Of a stretch of 64,000 nucleotides of DNA, positions 1 through 8,166 are shown one piece after another. The number at the start of each line of letters is the position of its first letter. Position 1 is the stretch's first letter. Both the position numbers and the translations under genes were made by a program. The notes below the pieces were generated by a model. That model saw nothing but the letters and a program-made list of their open reading frames with translations, had not been told where the DNA came from and did not search any database. The DNA comes from JBGFRR01 sp041695045 (lineage in GTDB: Bacteria > Bacteroidota > Ignavibacteria > UBA10030), in contig JBGFRR010000063.1 of assembly GCA_041695045.1 (NCBI GenBank), positions 23,151 through 87,150 of the forward strand, read 5' to 3'.

Positions 1-555
1 TGACGCCACATCGCCTGTGAAGTTTCATTGATATCGGTTTGTAATTACTCAGCGTTAGAATCAAAACCACCTAACATCCACCACACCTGCCTGTCCCGCT
101 GTACGGTTCCGCTCTTTTGGAATCCCGCTTGCCCCGTTAACGGGGCTTGCAGCGGAATCCTGAGAAGCGGGAGATCCCGAAACACGGGACCGCAGGCAGG
201 GATTCATCCCGAACTTTGTTCGGGAGAGAAGAATGATAGGGAAAGATAGGACATTGGTTGCGAGGGAGTTTAACTCCCGAGCCTACTGGAATATTCCCAA
301 CCCGCATGCGCTCAGGAGTGTAACTCCTTCGCAACTCCTGGTTTTTTCTTTCCTCTTATCACATTTTGTGTCCCCGACAAGTCGGGGCTAATCTGTGAAT
401 CCCTGCCTGCGGCAGGCAGGTGTGGTTAATTTTTCGCTGAACAGATTTTTATCGAACCTGCGGTTTGATCTATCTTTTGAATGAACCGATTCGCATTGGT
501 ACCTCTTCCAACCGCTTGACTCACCCAGACAGGTTCATTGGCAGTTACATCGGTT
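1..555. other. Palindrome-rich non-coding stretch left of archease
   Basis: No open reading frame here looks like a protein. The stretch is dense in short inverted repeats: GCCCCGTTAACGGGGC at 131-146, a TCCCGAA/TTCGGGA hairpin at 207-225, the larger inverted-repeat element at 257-335, CCCCGACAAGTCGGGG at 372-387 and CCTGCCTGC/GCAGGCAGG at 402-420. Several of these motifs recur elsewhere in the window (10.7 kb, 43.3 kb, 59.0 kb), so the stretch looks like a landing zone for dispersed small repeats. The end of a gene lying to the left of the window cannot be excluded for the first tens of bases. Confidence 0.6.
257..335. repeat. Inverted-repeat element with GTTGCGAGGGAGTT ends
   Basis: The two ends of this roughly 79-bp element are imperfect inverted repeats about 26 bases long: GTTGCGAGGGAGTTTAACTC at the left, and the same motif reversed (ending in CCTTCGCAAC) at the right. 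Each arm also contains its own small palindrome around GGAGTT/AACTCC. Half-copies of the arm occur at 4746-4765 and 58991-59026, and a partial one at 63766-63780. It has no coding capacity, so it is a small non-autonomous repeat. Confidence 0.6.
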
Positions 556-975
556 TCAAATATCCACAAACACCCGCACCGTGCATCCGTCCTCGCGGCG
601 TTCGATGGCGAGTTGATGGTAGGTGATCGCCTTGATGTCCAGACGCGTTTCATGCTTCGTGGGGTCGAATGTTTCCCCGAACACAAACGCCTCGAGTTGC
701 GTGGGCGTGATGCGTTCGACGGTGACCTCAGACGTCAGGAAGTCTTCCGCATCGAACAGAAACAGGATCTCCGAGAGCCACTTGACGAGAAGGTTCTCTT
801 CGTCCTTCCCCGTCAGTTTGATGTATCGCTCTTCGGTCGGCTCGCTCGTTTCGTCGCCGGCAATCAACCAGATGAGGCCGTGGGCGGCATTCTCAAACGC
901 CTCGCGAAGCGTTTGGCCTGTTGCCTCGATGCCCACGTCGGCTGGATGTTCGAGGATGCGAAACCCTGTCTTCAT
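556..975 (-). CDS. Archease
   Basis: This is a small protein of the archease family (about 139 residues; family usually 135-150). Archeases are metal-binding cofactors that speed guanylylation and turnover of the RNA ligase RtcB, and so act in RNA repair or splicing. The N-terminus has the typical EHPADVGIEATG segment with a conserved aspartate. The central part carries the KAITYHQL-type strand, and the chain ends in VFVDI with the family's conserved terminal aspartate. I chose the ATG at 975; a GTG at 981 overlapping the purC stop codon would add two residues. No rtcB lies in the window. It is last in a minus-strand run after purC, with which it is nearly contiguous, so co-transcription is likely. 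Confidence 0.88.
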   Translation of the reverse strand: MKTGFRILEHPADVGIEATGQTLREAFENAAHGLIWLIAGDETSEPTEERYIKLTGKDEENLLVKWLSEILFLFDAEDFLTSEVTVERITPTQLEAFVFGETFDPTKHETRLDIKAITYHQLAIERREDGCTVRVFVDI

Positions 976-980
976 AACCA

Positions 981-1892
981 CTACGGCAATGTTTTACCCG
1001 TCAACTCCCGCAGCGCTTTCAGGTACAACCCTGAGGTTTTGAACACAATTTCTTCCGGCAGTTTCGGCGCCGGCGGCTTCTTGTTGAAGTTGACGGAAAG
1101 AAGATAATCACGCACAAATTGTTTGTCATAACTTGCTTGAGGCCGCCCGGGTTCATACTGCTCCGCTGGCCAGAAGCGCGAGGAATCCGGCGTGAGCAGC
1201 TCATCAATAAGGACGACCTGTCCGTTTGGATCCATCCCGAATTCCATCTTCGTATCCGCGATGATGATTCCTCTCTGGATCGCCATCTCCGCGGCGCAGG
1301 TGTAAATGCGCAGCGAAAGGTCGCGAAGCGTTTCTGCCGTTTCGTTGCCTACGATTTTGACCATTCGGTCAAACGAAATATTCTCGTCGTGCCTTCCCTT
1401 TTCTTCCTTCGTTGCTGGCGTGAAGATGGGCTCGGGCAGTTTCGCCGATTCGACAAGCCCATCCGGCAAGCGGATGCCACACACACTGCCGGTCTGCTGA
1501 TACTCGACCCATCCCGAACCCGAGAGATAACCGCGCACAACACATTCAATCGGCAATGGTTGTGTTGTTTTCACGAACATCGTGCGGTCTTCCAACTCCG
1601 GCCAGTATGGCTTGGTGATTGTCGGAAAGTCATAGACAATCGTGGAGATAAGGTGGTTGGGTACAACGTCGGCCAACTGCTCAAACCAGAATTCAGAAAT
1701 TTTCGTCAGCACTTTTCCTTTGAATGGAATCCCTTCCTGCATCACGACGTCGAACGCCGAGATGCGGTCGGTTGCAACAAGCAGGAGCGTCTCGCCAAGG
1801 TCGTAAATGTCGCGCACCTTTCCGCGTGCGGCAAGGCGGAGTGTCGGAAAATTCGTTTCGGTGATAACGGGAATATGAAACGTGCGGTTCAT
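981..1892 (-). CDS. purC: Phosphoribosylaminoimidazole-succinocarboxamide synthase
   Basis: PurC joins aspartate to CAIR with ATP to make SAICAR in de novo purine synthesis, in the cytoplasm. The 303-residue length matches the longer, yeast-like SAICAR synthetase form rather than the roughly 240-residue E. coli form. Visible landmarks are the N-terminal GKVRDIYDLG and ATDRISAFDVVM segments, VVRGYLSGSGW near residue 120, and DTKMEFG and LIDELLTPDSSR in the C-terminal half. No other pur genes are nearby. It lies between aat upstream (15-base gap) and archease downstream (stop and possible start overlap), so the three probably share a transcript. Nothing looks damaged. Confidence 0.96.
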   Translation of the reverse strand: MNRTFHIPVITETNFPTLRLAARGKVRDIYDLGETLLLVATDRISAFDVVMQEGIPFKGKVLTKISEFWFEQLADVVPNHLISTIVYDFPTITKPYWPELEDRTMFVKTTQPLPIECVVRGYLSGSGWVEYQQTGSVCGIRLPDGLVESAKLPEPIFTPATKEEKGRHDENISFDRMVKIVGNETAETLRDLSLRIYTCAAEMAIQRGIIIADTKMEFGMDPNGQVVLIDELLTPDSSRFWPAEQYEPGRPQASYDKQFVRDYLLSVNFNKKPPAPKLPEEIVFKTSGLYLKALRELTGKTLP

Positions 1893-1907
1893 GATTGAAG
1901 CGACGGC

Positions 1908-2507
1908 CTATGTGAAGGACACATCGAGGGTGAGTGCATACTGTAAGCGTTCCAGGTATTCCTCTTTGGGAATCTCCCGCGCTCCGAACCGGGCCAGGTG
2001 TGGAGTCATCCATTGCGTATCAAGCAGGGTAAAGCCGCGTTCGACCAACCTGCGCACGAGGAACGCGAGCGCTACGCTCGAAGCATTCCGCTCGGCGCTG
2101 AACATCGACTCTCCGAAGAACGCACTACGCAGCGCTACGCCGTACAGTCCGCCGACGAGTTTTCCTGCGCGCCATGTTTCGACGCTGTGCGCAAACCCAC
2201 GCCGATGCAGCTCACAATACGATTGAACGATCTGCTCAGAGATCCACGTTTCATCCCGATCCGCACACGAACGGATCACGTCTTCAAAGCGTCGATTGAG
2301 ATACACCTCAACGATATTCTTCTTGATCGTCTGTCGCAGGCTGCGGGGAATGTGGAAGCGTTCGAGATCGATGATTGCGCGCGGGTCTGGCGAATACCAA
2401 CCGACCTCCCCACTCCGTGAATCCGCCATCGGGAAAAACCCCTTGACGTAGGCCACCAGCAGAAACTCCGGATCAATGATGCTTTGTGTCTGGCTGCGTT
2501 GTACCAT
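1908..2507 (-). CDS. aat: Leucyl/phenylalanyl-tRNA-protein transferase
   Basis: Aat moves Leu or Phe from a charged tRNA to the N-terminal Lys or Arg of a protein, making an N-degron that ClpS presents to ClpAP. The 199-residue protein is shorter than E. coli Aat (234) and lacks part of the variable N-terminal region, but the core is intact: VAYVKGFFPMAD, WYSPDPRAII, SVETWRAGKLVGGLYG, FFGESMFS and LLDTQWMTPHL, the strands that hold the aminoacyl-tRNA analogue in known structures. A ClpS homologue is encoded at 47080, so the recognition partner is in the same window. It sits 12 bases after a quinone-reductase-like gene and just before purC. Confidence 0.95.
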   Translation of the reverse strand: MVQRSQTQSIIDPEFLLVAYVKGFFPMADSRSGEVGWYSPDPRAIIDLERFHIPRSLRQTIKKNIVEVYLNRRFEDVIRSCADRDETWISEQIVQSYCELHRRGFAHSVETWRAGKLVGGLYGVALRSAFFGESMFSAERNASSVALAFLVRRLVERGFTLLDTQWMTPHLARFGAREIPKEEYLERLQYALTLDVSFT

Positions 2508-2519
2508 AGATCTATTTGC

Positions 2520-3542
2520 CTACTCCACCTTCACCACAACCTTGCCGATGCTTTGCCGTGACTGAAGGAATTCGTGTGCATCGGCAATCTCTTCAAACGG
2601 GAATACCCGCCCAATCACCGGCTTGATCGTTTTCTCTTCGTACCACTCGAGCAATTGCTTCGCCACCCCACGAAGGTACTCAACCTTGTGCGTCAAAAAA
2701 TACAGATTAAAGCCAAACAGTCCAACGTTTTTCGAGACCATGCTGGAAGGGGCAAGAAGACGCATGGCTGCAACTTCGCGCAGCGCCTTGAACTTGTTGA
2801 TGGCTCGTCGCCCCGTAACGGCAGCGAGGCCATACAGCACGTAACGCCCCATCGGAGCGAGAAGGCGGAAGCCTTTCCGGAACACGCTGCCGCCGACCGA
2901 ATCCATCACCACATCCACACCATAGCCGTTCGTCAGCCGAAGAACGATCTGCGAGAAATCCTGCTCGGAATAATTGATGAGATGATCAGCTCCTTGCGCC
3001 AATGCGACGTCCAACTTCGCGTTGGACCCTGCCGTAGCAAAAATCTCCGCGCCGTGCAGCTTCGCTATCTGAATTGCCGCCGTTCCCACACCGCCCGCCG
3101 ATGCGTGCTGGAGCAGCCTTTCCCCGCGGCGAATGTTGGCCAGCGTAATGAGTCCATGGTACGCCGAAAGATACGTCACCCCAATCGCAGCGCCTTCTTC
3201 GAACGTCATCCTTCTCGGCAAACGCTCAGTTTGCTCTGCTCTGACACAGATCGTCTCCGCGTACGCGCCCTGCCTCGTGAACGCCATGACACGGTCGCCG
3301 GGTTTGCGCGTCTTCACATTCTTCCCCACACACTCAATCACCCCGCTGACCTCCAGGCCGGGAATGAACGGCGGCCTGGAAATATCCGGGTAGTAGCCCA
3401 TGCGTGCAATCAAGTCGGCAAAGTTCAACCCGATTGCCTTCACGCGCACAAGCACGTCATCCTCTCCCGGCTGCGGAACCGCTCGCTCTTGCAGCTGTAT
3501 GACTTCCGGGGGGCCATACCGTGTAACGATGGCTGCGCGCAT
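2520..3542 (-). CDS. Zinc-free quinone-oxidoreductase-like MDR family dehydrogenase
   Basis: The 340 residues form a GroES-like N-terminal barrel followed by a Rossmann NADPH-binding domain, the layout of medium-chain dehydrogenases. The nucleotide-binding loop is HASAGGVGTAAIQIAK around residues 143-158. The zinc-binding cysteines of alcohol dehydrogenases are absent, which places it with zeta-crystallin/quinone reductase and VAT1-like proteins. Known relatives reduce quinones or enones with NADPH; the substrate here cannot be read from sequence. Its stop is 12 bases before aat, and its start codon abuts the end of pfkA, so it is probably translated from the same message as its neighbours. 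Confidence 0.85.
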   Translation of the reverse strand: MRAAIVTRYGPPEVIQLQERAVPQPGEDDVLVRVKAIGLNFADLIARMGYYPDISRPPFIPGLEVSGVIECVGKNVKTRKPGDRVMAFTRQGAYAETICVRAEQTERLPRRMTFEEGAAIGVTYLSAYHGLITLANIRRGERLLQHASAGGVGTAAIQIAKLHGAEIFATAGSNAKLDVALAQGADHLINYSEQDFSQIVLRLTNGYGVDVVMDSVGGSVFRKGFRLLAPMGRYVLYGLAAVTGRRAINKFKALREVAAMRLLAPSSMVSKNVGLFGFNLYFLTHKVEYLRGVAKQLLEWYEEKTIKPVIGRVFPFEEIADAHEFLQSRQSIGKVVVKVE

Positions 3543-4634
3543 TCAATCTCCGAACGACGTTCCGACAGCGCGCGCGGCAAACACCAACTGCGAGTCGGGC
3601 GGGACTGTGCGGAGTTTCATGATCGCTTGTTTGACCGGAACGGCAACAACATCGGAGCCGCGCAGGCTGACCATGTGCCCGAACTTTCCTTCGGAGGCGA
3701 TCTCGACAGCCATGGTGCCGAACTTTGTCGCGAGAATCCGGTCGAACGGCGTTGGACTTCCGCCGCGCTGCAAATGACCGAGCACGGTCACGCGTGTCTC
3801 AAGCCCGGTGTTTTCCGTGATCTGCTTTGCCACGTACTCACCAATGCCGCCTAGACGCAATGGGTCGGTGCGCTTCGCATCTTTTTCCTTCACCACGAGA
3901 TCCTCGCCGGCCGGTTTTGCTCCTTCCGCAACGCAAACGATGCTGAAACGCTTCCCGTGTTTGCCCCGCTCTGAAACCGCCTTATAGACTTTCTCCCACA
4001 CGAACGGAATTTCAGGAATCAAAACCATATCGGCGCCGCCGGCCAATCCGGCCCCCAGCGCGATCCAACCCGCATACCGCCCCATCACCTCCACCACCAT
4101 CACCCGATGATGGGCGGATGCGGTCGTGTGCAAGCGATCGATCGCTTCGGTTGCCACTGCAAGAGCGGAATCGTAGCCGAACGTTTGATCGGTGGAGGAA
4201 AGGTCGTTGTCGATCGTCTTCGGCACACCGACGAAATTCAGCCCCAGGCCGGTGAAGCGATCGACGATATGCATCGTTCCGTCGCCCCCAATGGCAACCA
4301 TCGCATCAAGCTCCCATTCCCGGTAATTCCGGATGGCTTGCTCCGAAAGGTCGCGCGTCTCGATACCGTTCTCCGTCTGCACGGGGAACCGGAATGGGTC
4401 GCCTTTGTTCGACGTTCCGAGAATCGTGCCGCCGATGTTGAGGATGCCGGCAACGTCCTTCGGCGTGAGCTCGTGCATTCGCCCCTCTACCAACCCCTCG
4501 AAGCCGTCTTCGACGCCGATGACCTTCGTGCCGAAGTACATCATGGCGGGCTTGGCAACGCTCCGGATGACGGCGTTGAGTCCCGGACAATCACCGCCGC
4601 CGGTCAGGATTCCAATGCGCTTGAGTGTTTTCAT
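3543..4634 (-). CDS. pfkA: 6-phosphofructokinase
   Basis: This 363-residue phosphofructokinase phosphorylates fructose 6-phosphate, the committed step of glycolysis. The N-terminus has the GGGDCPGLNAVIR loop, and around residue 105 there is AIGGDGTMHI. The catalytic motif PKTIDND is followed by the GYDSALAVATEAIDRLH helix and VMGRYAGWIAL. The glycine in GGDGT is the ATP-type residue, while the lysine in PKTIDND occurs both in pyrophosphate-dependent enzymes and in the actinobacterial-type ATP enzymes. ATP dependence is therefore likely but not certain. A strong ribosome-binding site, GGAGGGGG, precedes the ATG. It is the first gene after a 165-base spacer and heads a run pfkA, quinone reductase, aat, purC, archease. 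Confidence 0.94.
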   Translation of the reverse strand: MKTLKRIGILTGGGDCPGLNAVIRSVAKPAMMYFGTKVIGVEDGFEGLVEGRMHELTPKDVAGILNIGGTILGTSNKGDPFRFPVQTENGIETRDLSEQAIRNYREWELDAMVAIGGDGTMHIVDRFTGLGLNFVGVPKTIDNDLSSTDQTFGYDSALAVATEAIDRLHTTASAHHRVMVVEVMGRYAGWIALGAGLAGGADMVLIPEIPFVWEKVYKAVSERGKHGKRFSIVCVAEGAKPAGEDLVVKEKDAKRTDPLRLGGIGEYVAKQITENTGLETRVTVLGHLQRGGSPTPFDRILATKFGTMAVEIASEGKFGHMVSLRGSDVVAVPVKQAIMKLRTVPPDSQLVFAARAVGTSFGD

Positions 4635-4745
4635 TTCGACCCCCTCCAGAATGTGAGCGAAGTGCTGTGGGACATGCGTTTAGCCTTAGCTCTTCGTGAG
4701 TGGTGAGTAGATATGGGTGTTTGGTCGTTCATTCTGCAGACTGTA

Positions 4746-4765
4746 CGTTGTGAGGGAGTCTCCCG
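4746..4765. repeat. Half-copy of the GTTGYGAGGGAGT repeat
   Basis: GTTGTGAGGGAGTCTCCCGA matches the arm of the element at 257-335, with the central bases of the palindrome deleted. It lies in the 165-base spacer upstream of pfkA. Confidence 0.5.
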
Positions 4766-4799
4766 AACAGCGTTGCGCGGCTCATCGTATCTCTGTGTT

Positions 4800-7700
4800 T
4801 CATCTCGTTTCTGTGCTTTGCGGCCGTTCGATCCACTCTCGATTGCGGATACGGCACGCTGTTGAGAAGTCGCACCACGTGCAGGCGTACTTCACCCTCT
4901 CTTCTGTCGTGAGCGGAAAACGGCCGGCAACGATACCCTCAAGCGAATGCTGTAAGCTCCCGATGGCTTGATCGATTTCCCTTCGGAACTCTTCGTCGGT
5001 CGGTCGCTTCCCCCGTTTCTTCTCGGGAACGAGCAGAGCGGGCGCCGATTCGGAAACGAGCCAATCTTTTTCCGTTACGGATTCCCTCAGTTGGAGAAAA
5101 ACTCCAGCGCCCGCCTTCATCGGTTTACCCGCGTGAGCAGTCAGGATTGCTTCCATTGCCGCAAGATATACTGCAAGTTGAACGCTGATGCTGAGCTCGC
5201 GCTCTTTGGCATTTGGCAACCTTCCGGTCTTGTAATCAATAATCGCAAACCTCTCTCCGGCGACGTCGATGCGGTCAACCTTTCCACGGAGCCGCACACC
5301 GCCGAGTGAGATCGGATCGGGACAGGGAAGCAGAGGATCTGATTCGACCGTTAGGCCGGTTCCGCGGCCGAAGCTCACTTCAAAATATCGGGGTACCGCT
5401 TCCACTTCGCGTTGTCGCTCAAACTCGAGAAACGAGTGAAGAATACCGGGTGTGGTCGATGAGCCGAGGAGTTGTTCGCGGTCGAATTCCCAGAACACAT
5501 CATGGATTTCTACCTCTTCAAGTCTGCGCCGAACAATTGCCGTCAGTCGTTCCACGGCATCACGAAACTCACGGTCGGAGCAGTCTCTCAACCTCGGCAG
5601 CTTGTTTGTCCGCCGCTCATCGAAGAATTCAAACAATGCGCCGTGGAGAATGTGTCCTTTCTCAAGCGGGGAGAGTCCTTCCTCGACCTCCGGCACTACT
5701 CCAAGTCTCAACACACGTTGCGCGAAGAATTGAAACGGACAGAGCGCGTACGCCTCAAGTTGGCTCACGGAATACACGCGTTCCTTCCATTGACCGAGCG
5801 AGCGCTTGGCCTCCTCGGCAATCGATGCGAGAATGTCTCCTTCATACTCCGGCAACGCATGAGTGAGCCATCGGCTTCGCTCTACGTGTCGCACATGGTC
5901 AATGAACGAGAAGTCATCAGCCAGCGAACGCTCCTGCAAGCCTTGTGTCGGTTCTTGACCGTAGAGATGAAGCGCCTCGTTGCGGGAGAGAACCCATCGC
6001 GTGGTTCCCTCGTGCTCATCAACCGTCCGGTGTTCGGTTTGAAGCGTCTGCAACAGGGCGTCGATCAATGTCGAGCGAACCAACTCGATTTCGCCATCAC
6101 GCTGCGGATAGGTGAGGAACACATGGCGGGAATGATTTCGCACGGCTTGATAGAACAGATAGCGGTTCTCAACAAGATGATACCGCTCCTGCCGCAACTG
6201 CCGCGGCTTGCTGAGGAAGATTTCTGGCTGATACGGCAGGGGAAATTCGCCGTCAACGAGGCCCGACACAAACATCACGTCGAAGTCGATTCCCCGCGTT
6301 TCTTCGATGGTCGTTACGAGCACGCCATAGCCCGCGCGCTGCCGGATGTTGTAGCGCGCGTGCTGGATAGCCGTGCGGAGCCGTTCAACGTACACGTCGA
6401 TCGAGAGCGCATTGGATTCAGCGCCCTGAATCTGGAGGATCTGCACGACCTCGTCGACGACCTCCCGGAAACGTTCGAGCGCCCGGAGGTCTCGCTCCAA
6501 CGCTTCCGCATTCGAACTGCCCGCGTGCAGGGCGAAGAGGCGGTCGAGCGTATGAAGCCGTTCGAGGAGCGCGAGAAGCTCACGCCGAAACGCCGGCGGC
6601 GCGAGAGGCTCCGCAAGCGGACGCAGCAACTCTTGAAGCCATCGCACATCGACTTTGGCTTTGCGGTACTGGACAAGCGATCGCTCGATACTTGCCTCAT
6701 CAAGCTCGTCATGCGGAGAGCGAAGCGCATCCTCCGTCGCATGAATGCGGCGTTCGATCACTTCCACCCACCGGTCTGCGCTGAAGGAAAGTTTCAGCTC
6801 GCTTGCGACCGTGATCAGATTTGCAATATCGATGGCTTCGTCGCCATCGCCAAAGCTGCAGTATGGCGATGACAGTGCGCGGATGACGTCTTTTCGGCGG
6901 AAGTTGTTCCTCGCAACGTCGACCAGTGCCATGATCCCGATAACGAGCGGCGACTGCGCGAGAACGTAGCGGTCGGTGATGTTGACCGGCACGCCGTACT
7001 CCGCAAAGAGTTCGCGAACAAGCGGCGTGTATGTATCGGACTGATACGTGGCGACGCAGATTTTGCTGGTATCGTGGCCGGGGTGGTCGATGAGCCATCG
7101 CTTGATTGTCCGGACAATCGCTCGAACTTCTTCCCCGCGATCACGACACGCGAGCACCGTCATGCGGTCGCGGTAATCACGGGATTGCGGCGACGGCTGA
7201 AACAGATTGCGGGCGAGATGGACGCCAAAATCCTTATCGCCGGGAGGCTTCAGCGTTAGCATTTCAACAAGCGGGTCGGGGTGTTCGATTTTCGAGAAGC
7301 CCATCTCAAGCAACGCCTGATAGCTCTCTTCAAGATGGCCGAACACTTCCCGGTTTCCTTCGAAATAATCGAACGAGATGAGCGTTGTCAACGATCGAAC
7401 TCCTGAGACAGCGTTGAGCATGACACGCTCAGGCTGAGAGAATTCATCGAAGCCGTTGACAATCAGGACGTTCGCTTGAGGGAACCCCGTGCGGATCCAC
7501 CGCTCACCATTATTGGAGGCGAGCGCAGCATTGAGCTCTTGGTACACCCCACCGAGGTCAATGAACCGGTCATCTAACTTTTGTTCGTAGCGCTCATAGA
7601 TGGCGGCGACGTCGGCTAATTTCGAGCGCTCACCGCCTTCGATCAACCCTTTGCGTTCAAGCTCCTGCAATTCCTCAACGAGGTCACGCTGATAGACGCC

Positions 7701-8108
7701 GCTCTCTTTCAGCGTCGTGATAACTCTGATGACGCGTTCAAGCGTGCCGGGTGGAATTCTTCCCCTGCGCCTGCTGAGTGAAAAGTATGCGAGCTTCCCT
7801 TCGTCCAGCAGTTCGCGGACGGCATCTTCGAAAAGAATTGCCTGAATGGAAGGACTCAGGTCTGCGCGCGGTGGACACGCGTGCCGGTGGAGCGCGCGGG
7901 CGAATCGCTCAAGCGTAAACAATTGGAGTCCTGCCGATACTTGTGCGGGTAGGGCTGCGACAAGACTGCGTTGAAGCTCGCGGATTTTTCTATTCGTCGG
8001 GACGATGATGATCAAGGAGGAGGGGTCGCTCTGCTCTACGTTGTGCCGAACGAACGAGCGCAACCCATCCGCAGAACCCGTGAAGTTGCGTATGAGATAG
8101 GTCAGCAT
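4800..8108 (-). CDS. AddB-like PD-(D/E)XK exonuclease/helicase subunit
   Basis: This roughly 1,102-residue protein resembles AddB/RexB and related helicase-nuclease subunits that process double-strand DNA ends for recombination. The N-terminal part (LIIIVPTNRKIRELQ) occupies the place of the ATP-binding motif but lacks a clean Walker A GKT, as is common in inactivated AddB-like helicase domains. The C-terminal quarter holds the nuclease: YSVSQLEAYALCPFQFFAQR, then RFAIIDYKTGR with the catalytic D and K, then YACTWCDFSTACR. The cysteine in ALCPF and the three near the C-terminus match the 4Fe-4S site of AddB nucleases. I chose the ATG at 8108 because translation upstream of it is repeat-like and crosses the 8132-8154 palindrome. 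No addA partner is in the window. It follows rmuC, another DNA-end-related gene. Confidence 0.82.
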   Translation of the reverse strand: MLTYLIRNFTGSADGLRSFVRHNVEQSDPSSLIIIVPTNRKIRELQRSLVAALPAQVSAGLQLFTLERFARALHRHACPPRADLSPSIQAILFEDAVRELLDEGKLAYFSLSRRRGRIPPGTLERVIRVITTLKESGVYQRDLVEELQELERKGLIEGGERSKLADVAAIYERYEQKLDDRFIDLGGVYQELNAALASNNGERWIRTGFPQANVLIVNGFDEFSQPERVMLNAVSGVRSLTTLISFDYFEGNREVFGHLEESYQALLEMGFSKIEHPDPLVEMLTLKPPGDKDFGVHLARNLFQPSPQSRDYRDRMTVLACRDRGEEVRAIVRTIKRWLIDHPGHDTSKICVATYQSDTYTPLVRELFAEYGVPVNITDRYVLAQSPLVIGIMALVDVARNNFRRKDVIRALSSPYCSFGDGDEAIDIANLITVASELKLSFSADRWVEVIERRIHATEDALRSPHDELDEASIERSLVQYRKAKVDVRWLQELLRPLAEPLAPPAFRRELLALLERLHTLDRLFALHAGSSNAEALERDLRALERFREVVDEVVQILQIQGAESNALSIDVYVERLRTAIQHARYNIRQRAGYGVLVTTIEETRGIDFDVMFVSGLVDGEFPLPYQPEIFLSKPRQLRQERYHLVENRYLFYQAVRNHSRHVFLTYPQRDGEIELVRSTLIDALLQTLQTEHRTVDEHEGTTRWVLSRNEALHLYGQEPTQGLQERSLADDFSFIDHVRHVERSRWLTHALPEYEGDILASIAEEAKRSLGQWKERVYSVSQLEAYALCPFQFFAQRVLRLGVVPEVEEGLSPLEKGHILHGALFEFFDERRTNKLPRLRDCSDREFRDAVERLTAIVRRRLEEVEIHDVFWEFDREQLLGSSTTPGILHSFLEFERQREVEAVPRYFEVSFGRGTGLTVESDPLLPCPDPISLGGVRLRGKVDRIDVAGERFAIIDYKTGRLPNAKERELSISVQLAVYLAAMEAILTAHAGKPMKAGAGVFLQLRESVTEKDWLVSESAPALLVPEKKRGKRPTDEEFRREIDQAIGSLQHSLEGIVAGRFPLTTEERVKYACTWCDFSTACRIRNREWIERPQSTETR

Positions 8109-8131
8109 GATGTTTGATGGGATGCTGCCGT

Positions 8132-8154
8132 CCCGTCCACCAGAGGCGGACGGG
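8132..8154. repeat. GC-rich palindrome between rmuC and the AddB-like gene
   Basis: CCCGTCC and GGACGGG form a 7-bp perfect stem around a 9-base loop. It sits in the 58-base spacer between the rmuC stop and the start of the nuclease gene. It resembles the other small palindromes in this window and has no run of T after it, so it is more likely a dispersed repeat than a terminator. Confidence 0.5.
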
Positions 8155-8166
8155 ATGGGATGCCGT

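Noticed and set aside
538..1107. Plus-strand frames opposite archease and purC
   Set aside because: They are complementary-strand shadows of clearly recognised minus-strand genes.
8132..8154. Terminator between rmuC and the AddB-like gene
   Set aside because: The stem is good but no T-run follows on the minus strand, and the same type of palindrome occurs in non-terminator sites; called a repeat instead.
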